Shown: positions 16,645 through 25,431 of the stretch, piece by piece
How positions within the stretch are numbered: the first letter of the stretch is position 1
How the letters are laid out: every line of letters begins with the position of its first letter
Source of the DNA: Acidovorax sp. Root219
GTDB taxonomy: Bacteria > Pseudomonadota > Gammaproteobacteria > Burkholderiales > Burkholderiaceae_C
Assembly: GCF_001428665.1 (NCBI RefSeq)
Contig: NZ_LMIJ01000011.1
Coordinates: 63,516 to 127,515 of the forward strand
Reading direction: 5' to 3'
Length of the DNA stretch: 64,000 nucleotides
Made by a program: the position numbers and the translations under genes
Notes under the pieces: model-generated
Seen by the model: the letters and a program-made list of their open reading frames with translations, nothing else
What the model was told of the DNA's origin: nothing
The model's database searches: none

Positions 16645-17730
16645 ATGGCATCCCCTGCAAGCACCGTTCCCACCGCCCATCCTCCCCGCCCCTTCGCCAT
16701 TCCACAGCGCGGCTCCAGCGTTGCTGGCAAGGCCTACTGGGCCATGGCGCAGCGGGTGGCGCTGACGGCCGCAGCCATTGACTGCGGCTACATCCTGCTC
16801 TTCCTCTGGCTGGGCTCGGTGCCGCTGGCGCTGGTCAACTTGGCCAGCATCGGCATGTACCTGGGCGCCTACGCGCTCATCAAGCGGCGGCGCAACACGG
16901 CGGGCATCTCGCTGATCTGGCTGGAGGTGATCTTCCACTCGGCACTGGGCTCGCTGCTGGTGGGCTGGGACAGCGGCTTTCACTACTACCTGCTGCTGTT
17001 CATACCGGCCGTGGTCATTGCCAACTCGGGCCGCTACGCCGTACCGATCGTGCTGGCACTGCTGACCTACTACCTGGGCCTGCGCCTTGCCTGCGACCAC
17101 TGGGGCGCCCTCGCGCCCCTGACCGGCAAGGGCCAGCAGGTGGTCAACGCCATCCACGTGTGCATCGTCTTCGGCATGTTTGCGGCGCTGGCGGCGTTCT
17201 ACCGCCGCACCATCCTCATCGCCGAAAACCGGCTGCTCAAGCAGGCCACGCTGGATGCGCTGACCGGGCTGAACAACCGCGCGCATTTCCACACCTTGGC
17301 CGGGCACACGCTGAACCGCACCCAGCGCACCGGCGAACCGGTGGCACTGCTGCTGTGCGACATCGACCATTTCAAGCAGGTCAACGACCGCCACGGCCAT
17401 GCCATGGGTGACCGCGTGCTGGTGACCGTGGCCGGCGTGCTCGCGCGCAACCTGCGCGAGAGCGACGTGATCGCGCGCTGGGGCGGCGAGGAGTTCCTGG
17501 CGTTGATGCCGGCGAGCCCGCAGGCGTCCGCCATGGAAGTCGCCGAGCGCATCCGAATGGCGATGGAGCAGATCCAGATGGACTGCCAGGGCCAGCCGGT
17601 ACCTTTGAGCATGTCCTTCGGGGTAGCGCAGGTGGCCCATGGCGACGACCTGCAGGCGGCCATAGCACGGGCCGACCAGGCGCTCTACCAAAGCAAGAAC
17701 AACGGCCGCAACCGCGTCACGGCAGGCTGA
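16645..17730 (+). CDS. membrane-anchored diguanylate cyclase (GGDEF)
   Basis: A 361-residue protein. The first 190 residues hold about five to six membrane helices and no recognised periplasmic sensor domain. A short linker leads to a GGDEF domain starting near DALTGLNNR (about residue 207). The active-site signature is GGEEF at residues 280-284, and the product-inhibition I-site RxxD is intact as R271-E-S-D274, exactly five residues before it. It should therefore make cyclic di-GMP from two GTP and be feedback-inhibited. The signal sensed by the membrane part is unknown. It converges with the M48 peptidase gene, the two stops lying a few bases apart. Confidence 0.92.
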   Translation: MASPASTVPTAHPPRPFAIPQRGSSVAGKAYWAMAQRVALTAAAIDCGYILLFLWLGSVPLALVNLASIGMYLGAYALIKRRRNTAGISLIWLEVIFHSALGSLLVGWDSGFHYYLLLFIPAVVIANSGRYAVPIVLALLTYYLGLRLACDHWGALAPLTGKGQQVVNAIHVCIVFGMFAALAAFYRRTILIAENRLLKQATLDALTGLNNRAHFHTLAGHTLNRTQRTGEPVALLLCDIDHFKQVNDRHGHAMGDRVLVTVAGVLARNLRESDVIARWGGEEFLALMPASPQASAMEVAERIRMAMEQIQMDCQGQPVPLSMSFGVAQVAHGDDLQAAIARADQALYQSKNNGRNRVTAG

Positions 17731-17737
17731 TCAGCCG

Positions 17738-18544
17738 TCAACCCTTGCGCGCAGCTTCGTAGAGCTTCTGCACCTTGGGCACGTTGAGCTCCAGCTGCTG
17801 GATGCGTGCCGGGCCCGAAGGGTGGGTGGACAAAAAGGCCAGGCCTCCCTGCTTGCTCCCCGTGGCGCTGCCCATCTTCTTCCACAGGCTCACCGACGCA
17901 TCGGGCTGGTAGCCCGCGCGCGCGGCCAGCTCCAGGCCCACCAGGTCGGCATCGCTTTCGTCCGAGCGGCTGAACTGCAGTGTGAGCAGTTGCCCACCGA
18001 GGCTGGCGGCGGCATTGCCCAGGTCACCAAGGCCCAGCAGCTGCGAGCCCAGGCGCAGGCCAATGTTGGTGGCCTGGGTCTTGGCCAGGCGCTCGCGCGC
18101 ATGCTCGCGCAGCGCGTGGGCCATTTCGTGGCCCATGATCATCGCGGCTTCGTGGTCGGTGAGCTTGAGCTGGTCGAGGATGCCGGTGTAGAAGGCGATC
18201 TTGCCACCGGGCATGCAGAAGGCGTTGATCTGTTTGCTGCCGATCAGGTTCACCTCCCAGCGCCACTGGCTTGCGCGCTCGTTCCAGGGCTTGGTGTGCG
18301 GGATCAGCCGCTGGGCGATCACGCGCAAGCGCTGCAGCTGTGGAAAGTCATCGGGCGCGAGCGCGCGCTTGGCGCGGGCCTGTTCCAGCATCTGCTGGTA
18401 CTGCTGCGCGGCGGACCGCTCCAGCGTCTCGGCCGGTATCAGCTTGCGCAGGGTGGAGGAGGTGCCCACGTCCACCTGGGCGATGGCCGGGGCCATGGCG
18501 CCCGCCCCCGCCGCCAGTAGAAATGCGCGGCGCGCGGACCACAT
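17738..18544 (-). CDS. M48-family zinc metallopeptidase (periplasmic)
   Basis: A 268-residue peptidase, numbered from the ATG at 18544. The zinc site is HEMAH (H139, E140, H143), with the third ligand probably E196 in SRSDESDADLVG, the usual M48 C-terminal motif. Residues 1-24 look like an exported signal of twin-arginine flavour (SARRAFLLAAGAGAM), giving a periplasmic enzyme similar to BepA/LoiP-type quality-control peptidases but without the TPR domain of BepA. The frame is open further upstream: ATGs at 18586 and 18580 would add a short N-terminal tail containing cysteines, and no start has a good ribosome site, so the exact start is uncertain. It is divergent from ampG. Confidence 0.87.
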   Translation of the reverse strand: MWSARRAFLLAAGAGAMAPAIAQVDVGTSSTLRKLIPAETLERSAAQQYQQMLEQARAKRALAPDDFPQLQRLRVIAQRLIPHTKPWNERASQWRWEVNLIGSKQINAFCMPGGKIAFYTGILDQLKLTDHEAAMIMGHEMAHALREHARERLAKTQATNIGLRLGSQLLGLGDLGNAAASLGGQLLTLQFSRSDESDADLVGLELAARAGYQPDASVSLWKKMGSATGSKQGGLAFLSTHPSGPARIQQLELNVPKVQKLYEAARKG

Positions 18545-18617
18545 CGATGATGGCGCGGCGGAAGGAGAGGGGCAAAGCATGCACATGCAGGAATAATAGA
18601 CAAAAACCCAGGTACCC

Positions 18618-20015
18618 ATGTCAGACACCTCCCCTATCCCGACCGCTACGGCCGTATCTGCCGCGTCGACCGACGCCCCCCGGCCCACCTGGCTGCAGAC
18701 GTTGCGCGTCTACCTGGAGCCTGCGAGCCTGCGCATGCTCACCCTTGGCTTCTCGGCCGGCCTGCCGCTGCTGCTGGTGCTAGGCACGCTGAGCTTTCGG
18801 CTGCGCGAAGCGGGCATCGACCGCAGCACCATCGGCTACCTGAGCTGGGTGGGCCTGGCCTATGGCTTCAAGTGGGTCTGGGCACCGCTGGTGGACCGCA
18901 TGCCCCTGCCCCTGCTCACCCGCTGGCTGGGCCGCAGGCGCAGCTGGCTGCTGCTGTCGCAGGCCGTGGTGGTGGCCGGCCTGGTCGGCATGGCCCTGGC
19001 GGACCCGCGCGAGATGCTGGGCCCCATCGTCTGGTGCGCGCTGGCCGTGGCCTTCGGCTCGGCCACGCAGGACATTGCGCTCGACGCCTTTCGCATCGAG
19101 TCGGCCGACGCACGGCACCAGGCGGCCCTGGCCGCTTCGTACCAGACGGGCTACCGCCTGGCCATGATCTGGGCCGGCGCGGGCGTGCTGTGGATAGCCG
19201 CACGCGCCGAAGTGGCACCCGCCGTGGGCCAGGCCGTGGCACAGGGCGCGGCTGCCTACCAGAACGGCGCCTGGCAGGTGGCCTACCTGGCCATGGCGGC
19301 GTCGATGGCGGTGGGCATCGTCACGGTGCTGTTCTCGCGCGAGCCCGCGCAGGTCGTGCTGCCACCAGCAAAGAACGCGGCCGAGTGGATCAAGGGTGCG
19401 GTAGTGGACCCGTTCGCCGACTTCCTCACCCGCTATGGCTGGCATGCGGCGCTGATCCTGGCCCTGATCGCCGTGTACCGCATCAGCGATGTGGTGATGG
19501 GCATCATGGCCAACCCCTTTTACGTGGACATGGGCTTCACCAAGGACGAAGTCGCGGCCGTGACCAAGATCTACGGTGTGGTGATGACCTTGGTGGGCGC
19601 CTTCGTGGGCGGCGTGCTGTCCATGCGTTTCGGTGTCATGCGCATCCTGATGCTGGGCGCCGTGCTCAGCGCGGGCAGCAACCTGCTGTTTGCCTGGCTG
19701 GCGGGGCATGGGCACGATGTGACGGCGCTGATCGCCGTGGTCTCGGCCGACAACCTGGCCAGCGGCATCGCCTCGGCGGCCTTCATCGCCTACCTGTCGA
19801 GCCTGACCAACGTGAGCTACTCGGCCACGCAGTACGCGCTGTTCAGCTCGCTGATGCTGCTCTTGCCCAAGTTCATCGCAGGCTTCTCGGGCCGCTACGT
19901 GGATGGGTTCGGCTACGCGCACTTCTTCACGGCCACCGCGCTACTGGGTGTGCCCGTGCTGCTGCTGGTATGGCTGGCGTCTCGGGTCGAAATCGTGGGC
20001 ACTAACCACAAATAG
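18618..20015 (+). CDS. ampG: AmpG-family muropeptide MFS transporter
   Basis: A 465-residue inner-membrane transporter. After a proline/threonine-rich N-tail, the first helix carries LGFSAGLPLLLVLGTLSFRLREAG-type AmpG sequence, followed by a KWVWAPLVDRM loop and the family hallmark SATQDIALDAFRIE. It should import anhydro-muropeptides recycled from peptidoglycan into the cytoplasm. There are about twelve to fourteen helices, the usual length range for AmpG. It is divergent from an M48 peptidase gene with about 70 bases between them. No ampC or ampD lies nearby. A related permease of the PAT/AmpG-like group is possible, but the ALDAF motif favours AmpG. Confidence 0.9.
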   Translation: MSDTSPIPTATAVSAASTDAPRPTWLQTLRVYLEPASLRMLTLGFSAGLPLLLVLGTLSFRLREAGIDRSTIGYLSWVGLAYGFKWVWAPLVDRMPLPLLTRWLGRRRSWLLLSQAVVVAGLVGMALADPREMLGPIVWCALAVAFGSATQDIALDAFRIESADARHQAALAASYQTGYRLAMIWAGAGVLWIAARAEVAPAVGQAVAQGAAAYQNGAWQVAYLAMAASMAVGIVTVLFSREPAQVVLPPAKNAAEWIKGAVVDPFADFLTRYGWHAALILALIAVYRISDVVMGIMANPFYVDMGFTKDEVAAVTKIYGVVMTLVGAFVGGVLSMRFGVMRILMLGAVLSAGSNLLFAWLAGHGHDVTALIAVVSADNLASGIASAAFIAYLSSLTNVSYSATQYALFSSLMLLLPKFIAGFSGRYVDGFGYAHFFTATALLGVPVLLLVWLASRVEIVGTNHK

Positions 20016-20023
20016 GCGATTTT

Positions 20024-20044
20024 TTGCTATGCATTGCATAGCAA
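20024..20044. repeat. 21-bp perfect palindrome downstream of ampG
   Basis: TTGCTATGCA-T-TGCATAGCAA is a perfect dyad preceded by a short T-run. It lies nine bases after the ampG stop and about 105 bases before the response-regulator start. It could be a terminator stem lacking a downstream T-tract, a regulatory operator, or a copy of a dispersed genomic repeat. The sequence alone does not decide. Confidence 0.5.
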
Positions 20045-20149
20045 TGCAAGCGATGGCACAGGCAGCAGGTTTACGGGAGCTTTACAGGCGCTTCAACACC
20101 TTGTGACGCCTTTGCGCGACCATGGACAGGCCGCTACTACACTGACCCC

Positions 20150-20866
20150 ATGAGCTCCCAACTGCTGATGATCGAAGACGACACCCGCCTCGCCGAGATG
20201 GTGGGCGAGTACCTGGGCCAGTCCGGCCTGGTGGTGACGCACCGCGCCGATGGCAAGAGCGGCCTGGCGCAACTGCAGGGGCCGGACGCCGCCGCCCTGC
20301 CCGACCTGGTGATCCTGGACCTGATGCTGCCCGACATGGACGGCCTGGAGGTCTGCCGCCGCATCCGCTCGCTGCAGGGCCCGGCTGCGCAGGTACCGGT
20401 GCTCATGCTCACGGCCAAGGGCGACCCGATGGACCGCATCATCGGCCTGGAGCTGGGCGCCGACGACTACCTGCCCAAGCCCTTCGAGCCGCGCGAGCTG
20501 CTGGCGCGCATCCGCGCCATCCTGCGCCGACGCACCGATGGCGGCACGCCGGTGGCCCAGGCCCTGCGCTTCGGCACGCTGGAGATCGACCGCGATGCGC
20601 GCACGGTCACCGTGGCCGGCCAGCCAGCCGACCTGACCTCCTACCAGTTCGACCTGCTGGTGGCGCTGGCCGAGCGCGCGGGGCGCGTGCTCACGCGCGA
20701 CCAGATCATGGAGGCCGTGCGCGGCCGCGAGCTGGAGGCCTTCGACCGCTCGATCGACGTGCACATGGGCCGCATCCGCGCGGCCATCGAGGTCGATGCC
20801 AAGAACCCGCGCCGCATCCTCACCGTGCGCGGCGTGGGCTATGTGTTCGCCAAGCAGCAGGATTGA
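20150..20866 (+). CDS. OmpR/RstA-type response regulator
   Basis: A 238-residue two-component response regulator. The receiver domain has the acidic pair D10-D11, phospho-acceptor D57 (LVILDLMLPDMDG) and the switch lysine in DYLPKPFEP. The C-terminal half, from about residue 135, is an OmpR-type winged helix (LTSYQFDLLVALAERAGRVLTRDQIMEAVRG). It is followed after six bases by its histidine kinase, a single operon. The closest named relatives by feel are RstA and related envelope-stress regulators, but the regulon is not visible and I give no gene symbol. Confidence 0.93.
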   Translation: MSSQLLMIEDDTRLAEMVGEYLGQSGLVVTHRADGKSGLAQLQGPDAAALPDLVILDLMLPDMDGLEVCRRIRSLQGPAAQVPVLMLTAKGDPMDRIIGLELGADDYLPKPFEPRELLARIRAILRRRTDGGTPVAQALRFGTLEIDRDARTVTVAGQPADLTSYQFDLLVALAERAGRVLTRDQIMEAVRGRELEAFDRSIDVHMGRIRAAIEVDAKNPRRILTVRGVGYVFAKQQD

Positions 20867-20872
20867 AGCCCG

Positions 20873-22129
20873 GTGAGCCTTTCCAACCCCTTTGCCCGGC
20901 GCCTGTACCTGCGCATCTGGCTCGCCGTGGTCGGCGGCATCGCCGTGCTCACGCTGGTCGTGGGCTGGGCCTGGCGCATTGCCGAGGAGCAGAAGGCGAG
21001 CAACAACCAGCCCTTCGTACCGCCCTCGCGCGAAATGGTGCTGCGCGATGCCAAGGGCGATGTCGTCTTTCAGGGGCCTGCGACACGGCAGCCGTCGGAG
21101 CCCGGCGAGAACGTGGAGTTCCACATCGAATCCGACACCGGCCAGGCCTTTGTGCTGCAGATGGCACCGCGCCAGCCCCGCATCGGCGGGCGGCCCGGTA
21201 GCGGTCCCAACCAGGGCGACGCGGCCTTCTGGACCCGCCCGCCCTTTGGCTTCCTGTGGCTGCTGGGCATCGTGGGCCTGGCCGTGGCGGCGGGGGTGTA
21301 CCCCATCATCCGGCGCCTGACCCTGCGGCTGGAGGCGCTGCAGCGCAGCGTCAAGCACTTTGGCGAAGGCGATCTCTCCGTGCGCGTGCCCGAGCAGGGC
21401 CAGGACGAAGTGGCCGACCTGGCGCGCCAGTTCAATGCCGCAGCGGAACGGGTGGAGACCCTGGTCAAGTCGCACAAATCGCTGCTGGCCAACGCCTCGC
21501 ACGAGCTGCGCTCGCCGCTCACGCGCATCCGCATGGGCATGGAGCTCATGGGCGGGCAGCAGCCCTCGCCGACGTTCCGCGCCGAGATCCTGCGCAACAT
21601 CGCCGAGCTCGACCAGTTGGTCGACGAGATCCTGCTGGCTAGCCGCCTGGACGCGCGCGAGGCCGACGTGGGCACGGTGGAGACAGTCGACCTGGTGGGC
21701 CTGGCGGCCGAGGAATGTGCGCGCGTGGACGCCGATCTGGACGTGGGCGCCAGCCCCGATGCGGTGGACGTGCGCGGCGTCTCCAAGCTGCTGCGCCGGG
21801 CCATCCGCAACCTGCTGGAGAACGCGCGGCGTTACAGCACAGGCGAGGTCAGCGTGGTCGTGCACCGGCGCCAGGGCCATGCCGAGGTGCGCGTGTGCGA
21901 CCATGGCCCGGGCGTTCCACCCAACCAGCGCGAACGCATCTTCGAGCCCTTCTACCGCCTGCCGGGCGCCAGCGAGCGCGCGGGCGGCGTGGGCCTGGGC
22001 CTGTCGCTGGTGCGCTCCATCGCGGGGCGCCACAACGGCACGGTGGCCTGTGAAGACCGGCCCGATGGTGCGGGCGGCGCGTGCTTCGTGCTGCGGTTGC
22101 CGGTCACTTCTGCCAGCGCCACGCCATGA
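20873..22129 (+). CDS. sensor histidine kinase
   Basis: A 418-residue membrane sensor kinase starting at a GTG six bases after the response-regulator stop. Helix 1 is at about residues 13-33, a periplasmic sensor loop of roughly 90 residues follows, and helix 2 lies near 126-145. A HAMP linker (RRLTLRLEALQRSVKHFGEGDLSVRVP region) leads to the HisKA domain with H210 in LLANASHELRSPLTR. The ATP-binding domain shows NLLENARRY, DHGPGVP and GLGLSLVRSI. It phosphorylates the neighbouring regulator; the stimulus is unknown. Its last 26 bases overlap the convergent MFS gene. Confidence 0.93.
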   Translation: MSLSNPFARRLYLRIWLAVVGGIAVLTLVVGWAWRIAEEQKASNNQPFVPPSREMVLRDAKGDVVFQGPATRQPSEPGENVEFHIESDTGQAFVLQMAPRQPRIGGRPGSGPNQGDAAFWTRPPFGFLWLLGIVGLAVAAGVYPIIRRLTLRLEALQRSVKHFGEGDLSVRVPEQGQDEVADLARQFNAAAERVETLVKSHKSLLANASHELRSPLTRIRMGMELMGGQQPSPTFRAEILRNIAELDQLVDEILLASRLDAREADVGTVETVDLVGLAAEECARVDADLDVGASPDAVDVRGVSKLLRRAIRNLLENARRYSTGEVSVVVHRRQGHAEVRVCDHGPGVPPNQRERIFEPFYRLPGASERAGGVGLGLSLVRSIAGRHNGTVACEDRPDGAGGACFVLRLPVTSASATP

Positions 22130-23342
22130 CCACGTAAAGCGCGGCACCGAGCACCAGCACGGCGCTCGCCACTCCCAGCGCCCAGTCAAAGCCCTGCGCC
22201 CGCGAGCCTGCCTGCGCCAGCAGCGCGGCCGCCATGGGCGGCCCGGCGATCTGGCCGATGCCATACAGCGCCGTGAGCAGCCCGGTGAAGCCCGCTCCCG
22301 CCTGTGGCCACTGGTGGCGCGCCTCCTGCAAGGCGAAGAAGGTGATGGCCGTGAACGGCAGCCCCAGCAGCAGGCTGCCGAGGGCAAAGCCCGCCGGCCC
22401 CGGCCACAGCAGCCCCAGCGCAATGCCCACCGCCTGCAGCAGGTAGGCGCCGGCCAGCAGCCAGCGCCGGTCGCGGTGCGGCGCGATGCGCGTGGACACA
22501 AAGGCCCCCAGTGCCACGCCGGCGCCGAACACCGGCCAGAACAGGTCGGGCCAGGCCGAGCCGGCCGGCAGCGCAGCACGCGCGATGACGGGCAGGAACG
22601 TGGCGGTGACGATGTAGCCCAGGCCCGCCAGGCCATACGCCAAGGCATGCAGTGCCCGCAACGCCGCCGGCGCAGGCACGGCGGCAGCGGCGGGTGCCCC
22701 CGCCGGATGGGCCTGCGCCTCGCCACCCCGCAATACCTGCCAGATCCCGGCGCACAGCACCGCCGCCAGTGCGGCAAACGTGGCCCAGCCGGCTGCCGCA
22801 CTCCAGCCCGCAGCGACCATGGCGCCGGTGGGCAGGCCCGTGACCACGATGCCCAGTCCCGGCCCACAGAAGATCAGGCCGGCGAGCTGGGGCTGCCCCA
22901 GCCGGGTGAGCTGGCCCATGCACCAGTTGGCCGTGCCCAGAAACACCAGGGCACTCGCGATACCCGCCAGAAAGCGCAGCAGGGGCCACGACGCGGGCCA
23001 GGGCAAGGCCAGCACTCCGGTCAGCAGCACCGTGGCCACCAGCCCGCCGCGCGCCAGGGCCGCATTGCCCGGGACTGCGCCCAGGCGACGGCCCAGCCAC
23101 GGCAGGGCCATGTACAGCAACGCCCCGGCAAGGTAGCCGGCGTAGTTGGCCGTGGCCAGCCAGCTGCCGGTGGCGATGTCCACCACGCCGTCGTGCAGCA
23201 TCATCGGCAGCAGAGGGGTGAAGGCGAAGCGGCCGATGCCCATGGCGACCGCGAGGGCGACCATGCCGGCCAGGGCGACCCGCAAAGGCGCCGTGTCGGC
23301 GTCATGCACGCGGGCGGAGGAAGGGGAAGACACTTGGTCCAT
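22104..23342 (-). CDS. YbfB/YjiJ-family MFS transporter
   Basis: A 412-residue permease with twelve hydrophobic segments. The N-terminal MGIGRFAFTPLLPMM sequence is the hallmark of the YbfB/YjiJ group (PF06779), whose substrates are mostly unknown. The ATG at 23342 (MDQVSS) is chosen because sequence upstream of it is non-homologous and enters the divergent promoter. It is divergent from a LysR gene, with a 17-bp dyad in the 90-base spacer, so that regulator probably controls it. The 3' end overlaps the kinase gene on the other strand by 26 bases. Confidence 0.9.
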   Translation of the reverse strand: MDQVSSPSSARVHDADTAPLRVALAGMVALAVAMGIGRFAFTPLLPMMLHDGVVDIATGSWLATANYAGYLAGALLYMALPWLGRRLGAVPGNAALARGGLVATVLLTGVLALPWPASWPLLRFLAGIASALVFLGTANWCMGQLTRLGQPQLAGLIFCGPGLGIVVTGLPTGAMVAAGWSAAAGWATFAALAAVLCAGIWQVLRGGEAQAHPAGAPAAAAVPAPAALRALHALAYGLAGLGYIVTATFLPVIARAALPAGSAWPDLFWPVFGAGVALGAFVSTRIAPHRDRRWLLAGAYLLQAVGIALGLLWPGPAGFALGSLLLGLPFTAITFFALQEARHQWPQAGAGFTGLLTALYGIGQIAGPPMAAALLAQAGSRAQGFDWALGVASAVLVLGAALYVVMAWRWQK

Positions 23343-23403
23343 GCGGGGATACCGGAGAGGATTGCCACGGCGGATGCCGCTGCGTATCATCTTACCAAGA
23401 GAT

Positions 23404-23420
23404 TGAATTTATGTAATTCA
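23404..23420. promoter_or_regulatory. probable LysR operator in MFS/LysR divergent spacer
   Basis: TGAATT-TATGT-AATTCA is a perfect dyad with a five-base centre, placed between the divergent MFS and LysR starts and only 12 bases before the LysR ATG. AT-rich, interrupted dyads in such spacers are the usual LysR binding sites, so autoregulation and control of the permease are likely. Confidence 0.55.
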
Positions 23421-23432
23421 TACTATTTCAAG

Positions 23433-24311
23433 ATGGTTGAATCTTCGTCATCCTTGCTGGACCTTGCGGCCCTGGACATCTTTCGCACCGTGGCGGCCGA
23501 AGGCAGCGTCACGCGCGCGGCCGAGCGGCTGGGACGCGTGCAGTCCAACGTGACCACCCGGGTGCGCCAGCTGGAGGCGGACCTGGGCACCCCCCTGTTC
23601 CTGCGCGAAGGCAAGCGCATGGCGCTCACGCCCGAGGGCCAGGTGCTGCTGGGCTATACCGACCAGCTGCTGGCGCTGGCCGAGGAAGCGCGCCAGGCAG
23701 TGCGCCCGGGGCCCCCCGGTGGACGCTTGCGCCTGGGCTCGATGGAAAGCACGGCCGCGAGCCGCCTGCCTGTGCCGCTGGCACGCCTGCACGGCCAGTG
23801 GCCGGGCGTGGCGCTGGAGCTGTCGACCGCACCCACGCGCGAGCTGGTGGAGCGGCTGCGCGCACACGCCCTCGATGCGGTACTGGTGGCGTGGCCGCCG
23901 GGCCAGGCCCCGGACCCGGCGCTCGAAACCCGTCCTGTGTTCACCGAAGACCTGTTGCTGGTACTGCCCGCCGGCCACCCTGTCGTTGCCGGCCCCCAGG
24001 ATGTACAGCCCGGCACGCTCGCGGTCTTCGAGCCGGGTTGCACCTACCGCCGCATCGGGCAGGACTGGTTCGCCCCCCGGCCGCAGCCCATGCAGGTGCT
24101 GGAGCTGGGCTCGTACCACGCCATTCTGGCCTGCGTGGCCGCCGGCAGCTGCGCGGGCATCGTGCCGCGCTCGGTGCTGGCCATGACACCTCATGCCGAG
24201 CTGCTGAGCCACCAGCCCATCACCCTTATCGACACCCTGCTCACCTGGCGCAAGGGCTACCGCTCCAGCGCGCTCGATGCCCTGCAGCAGGCGCTGCTTT
24301 CCGCAGCCTGA
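23433..24311 (+). CDS. LysR-family regulator (CynR/PtxE-like)
   Basis: A 292-residue LysR regulator starting at the ATG at 23433 (MVESSSS). The helix-turn-helix occupies about residues 10-68 (LDIFRTVAAEGSVTRAAERLGRVQSNVTTRVRQLE), followed by an effector domain with the typical LVLPAGHPV strand. The open frame extends far upstream across the kinase and MFS region, but that part is only a high-GC shadow. It is divergent from the YbfB-type permease, which is its likely target, and is followed after 30 bases by a nitronate monooxygenase on the same strand that could be co-transcribed. Confidence 0.92.
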   Translation: MVESSSSLLDLAALDIFRTVAAEGSVTRAAERLGRVQSNVTTRVRQLEADLGTPLFLREGKRMALTPEGQVLLGYTDQLLALAEEARQAVRPGPPGGRLRLGSMESTAASRLPVPLARLHGQWPGVALELSTAPTRELVERLRAHALDAVLVAWPPGQAPDPALETRPVFTEDLLLVLPAGHPVVAGPQDVQPGTLAVFEPGCTYRRIGQDWFAPRPQPMQVLELGSYHAILACVAAGSCAGIVPRSVLAMTPHAELLSHQPITLIDTLLTWRKGYRSSALDALQQALLSAA

Positions 24312-24341
24312 CCGCTTTTCAATTCCCCCAAGGAGTCCGCC

Positions 24342-25421
24342 ATGACCGACCGCAGCCTTCGCACCGCCCTTTCACTGCGCCTGCCCATCATCCAGGGCCC
24401 CATGACCGGCTCCGACACCCCGGCCCTGGCGGCTGCCGTCTCCGCGGCTGGCGGCCTGGGCTCGCTGGGCTGTGGCATGCGTTCACCTGCAGCCATGGCC
24501 GAGGCGGCTGCCGAGGTGCGCAGGCGCACCGACCGGCCGTTCTGCATGAACCTCTTCGTGCAGGACACGCCCGCGCCCGACGCGGCCACGGTGGACGCCG
24601 CCGTGGCGCGGCTCGCCCCGCTGTACGCCGAGTTCGGCCAGCAGCCGGCCGCACCCGCGTGCTGGTGCGAGGACTTCGCGGCGCAGTTCGACGCGCTGAT
24701 CGCTGCGCGCCCGGCGGTGGCGAGCTTCACCTTCGGCATCCTCAGTGCCGCGCAGGTGGAACGCCTGCACGCTGCAGGCTGCTATGTGATCGGCACCGCG
24801 ACCACGGTCGCCGAGGCCGTGGCCTGGGCCGACGTGGGGGCCGACGGGGTCTGCGCCTCGGGCATGGAGTCGGGTGGGCACCGGGGTACCTTTCTCGGGG
24901 ACTTCGCCTCTTCGATGATCGGCACCATGGCCCTGGTGCCGCGCTGCGTGGATGCGCTGCAGCCGCGCGGCGTGGCAGTGGTCGCGGCCGGCGGCATCAT
25001 GGACGGACGCGGCATCGCCGCCGCGCAGGCGCTGGGGGCCGAGGCGGTGCAGATGGGCACGGCCTTCCTCTCCTGCGATGAATCGGGCATCGGCGCGGCC
25101 TACCGCCAGGCGCTGGCCAGCGCCAAGGGCACCGACACGCGCACCACGCGCGCCCTGACGGGGCGCCACGCACGCGGCATCGTCAACGCGCTGATGGACC
25201 GCCTGCAGACCAACGAGATGGCCGTGCCGCCCTACCCCGTGCAGAACGCGCTGACGGGAGCGCTGCGCAAGGCCTCGAACGAGGCGGGCCGGGCAGACTA
25301 CCTGTCGCTGTGGGCTGGCCAGGGCGTGGAGGCGGTTCGGCCCATGGCCGCCGCTGCGCTGATGGCGCTGCTCGAAGAGGAATGGAAGCAGGCCTGCGCG
25401 CGCGTGGGCGCTGCGCACTGA
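24342..25421 (+). CDS. nitronate monooxygenase (2-nitropropane dioxygenase family)
   Basis: A 359-residue FMN-dependent TIM-barrel enzyme. The opening PIIQGPMTGSDTPALAAAVSAAGGLGSLG is spread over residues 15-43, and the conserved catalytic histidine is H180 in SGMESGGHRG; AAGGIMDGRG and QMGTAFL bind the FMN phosphate. The family oxidises alkyl nitronates, including the toxin propionate-3-nitronate, to carbonyl compounds and nitrite. AAGGA-like bases precede the ATG. It follows a LysR gene by 30 bases and converges with the GT4 gene. Some members act on other substrates, so detoxification is an inference. Confidence 0.91.
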   Translation: MTDRSLRTALSLRLPIIQGPMTGSDTPALAAAVSAAGGLGSLGCGMRSPAAMAEAAAEVRRRTDRPFCMNLFVQDTPAPDAATVDAAVARLAPLYAEFGQQPAAPACWCEDFAAQFDALIAARPAVASFTFGILSAAQVERLHAAGCYVIGTATTVAEAVAWADVGADGVCASGMESGGHRGTFLGDFASSMIGTMALVPRCVDALQPRGVAVVAAGGIMDGRGIAAAQALGAEAVQMGTAFLSCDESGIGAAYRQALASAKGTDTRTTRALTGRHARGIVNALMDRLQTNEMAVPPYPVQNALTGALRKASNEAGRADYLSLWAGQGVEAVRPMAAAALMALLEEEWKQACARVGAAH

Positions 25422-25431
25422 AGCAAGAAGC

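Noticed and set aside
20093..22867. A 924-codon open frame opposite the two-component genes
   Set aside because: It spans the response regulator, the kinase and part of the MFS gene in a shadow frame and shows no recognisable domain.
21360..23432. Long upstream extension of the LysR protein at 23433-24311
   Set aside because: The extension crosses the kinase and the opposing MFS gene; LysR homology begins exactly at the ATG at 23433.
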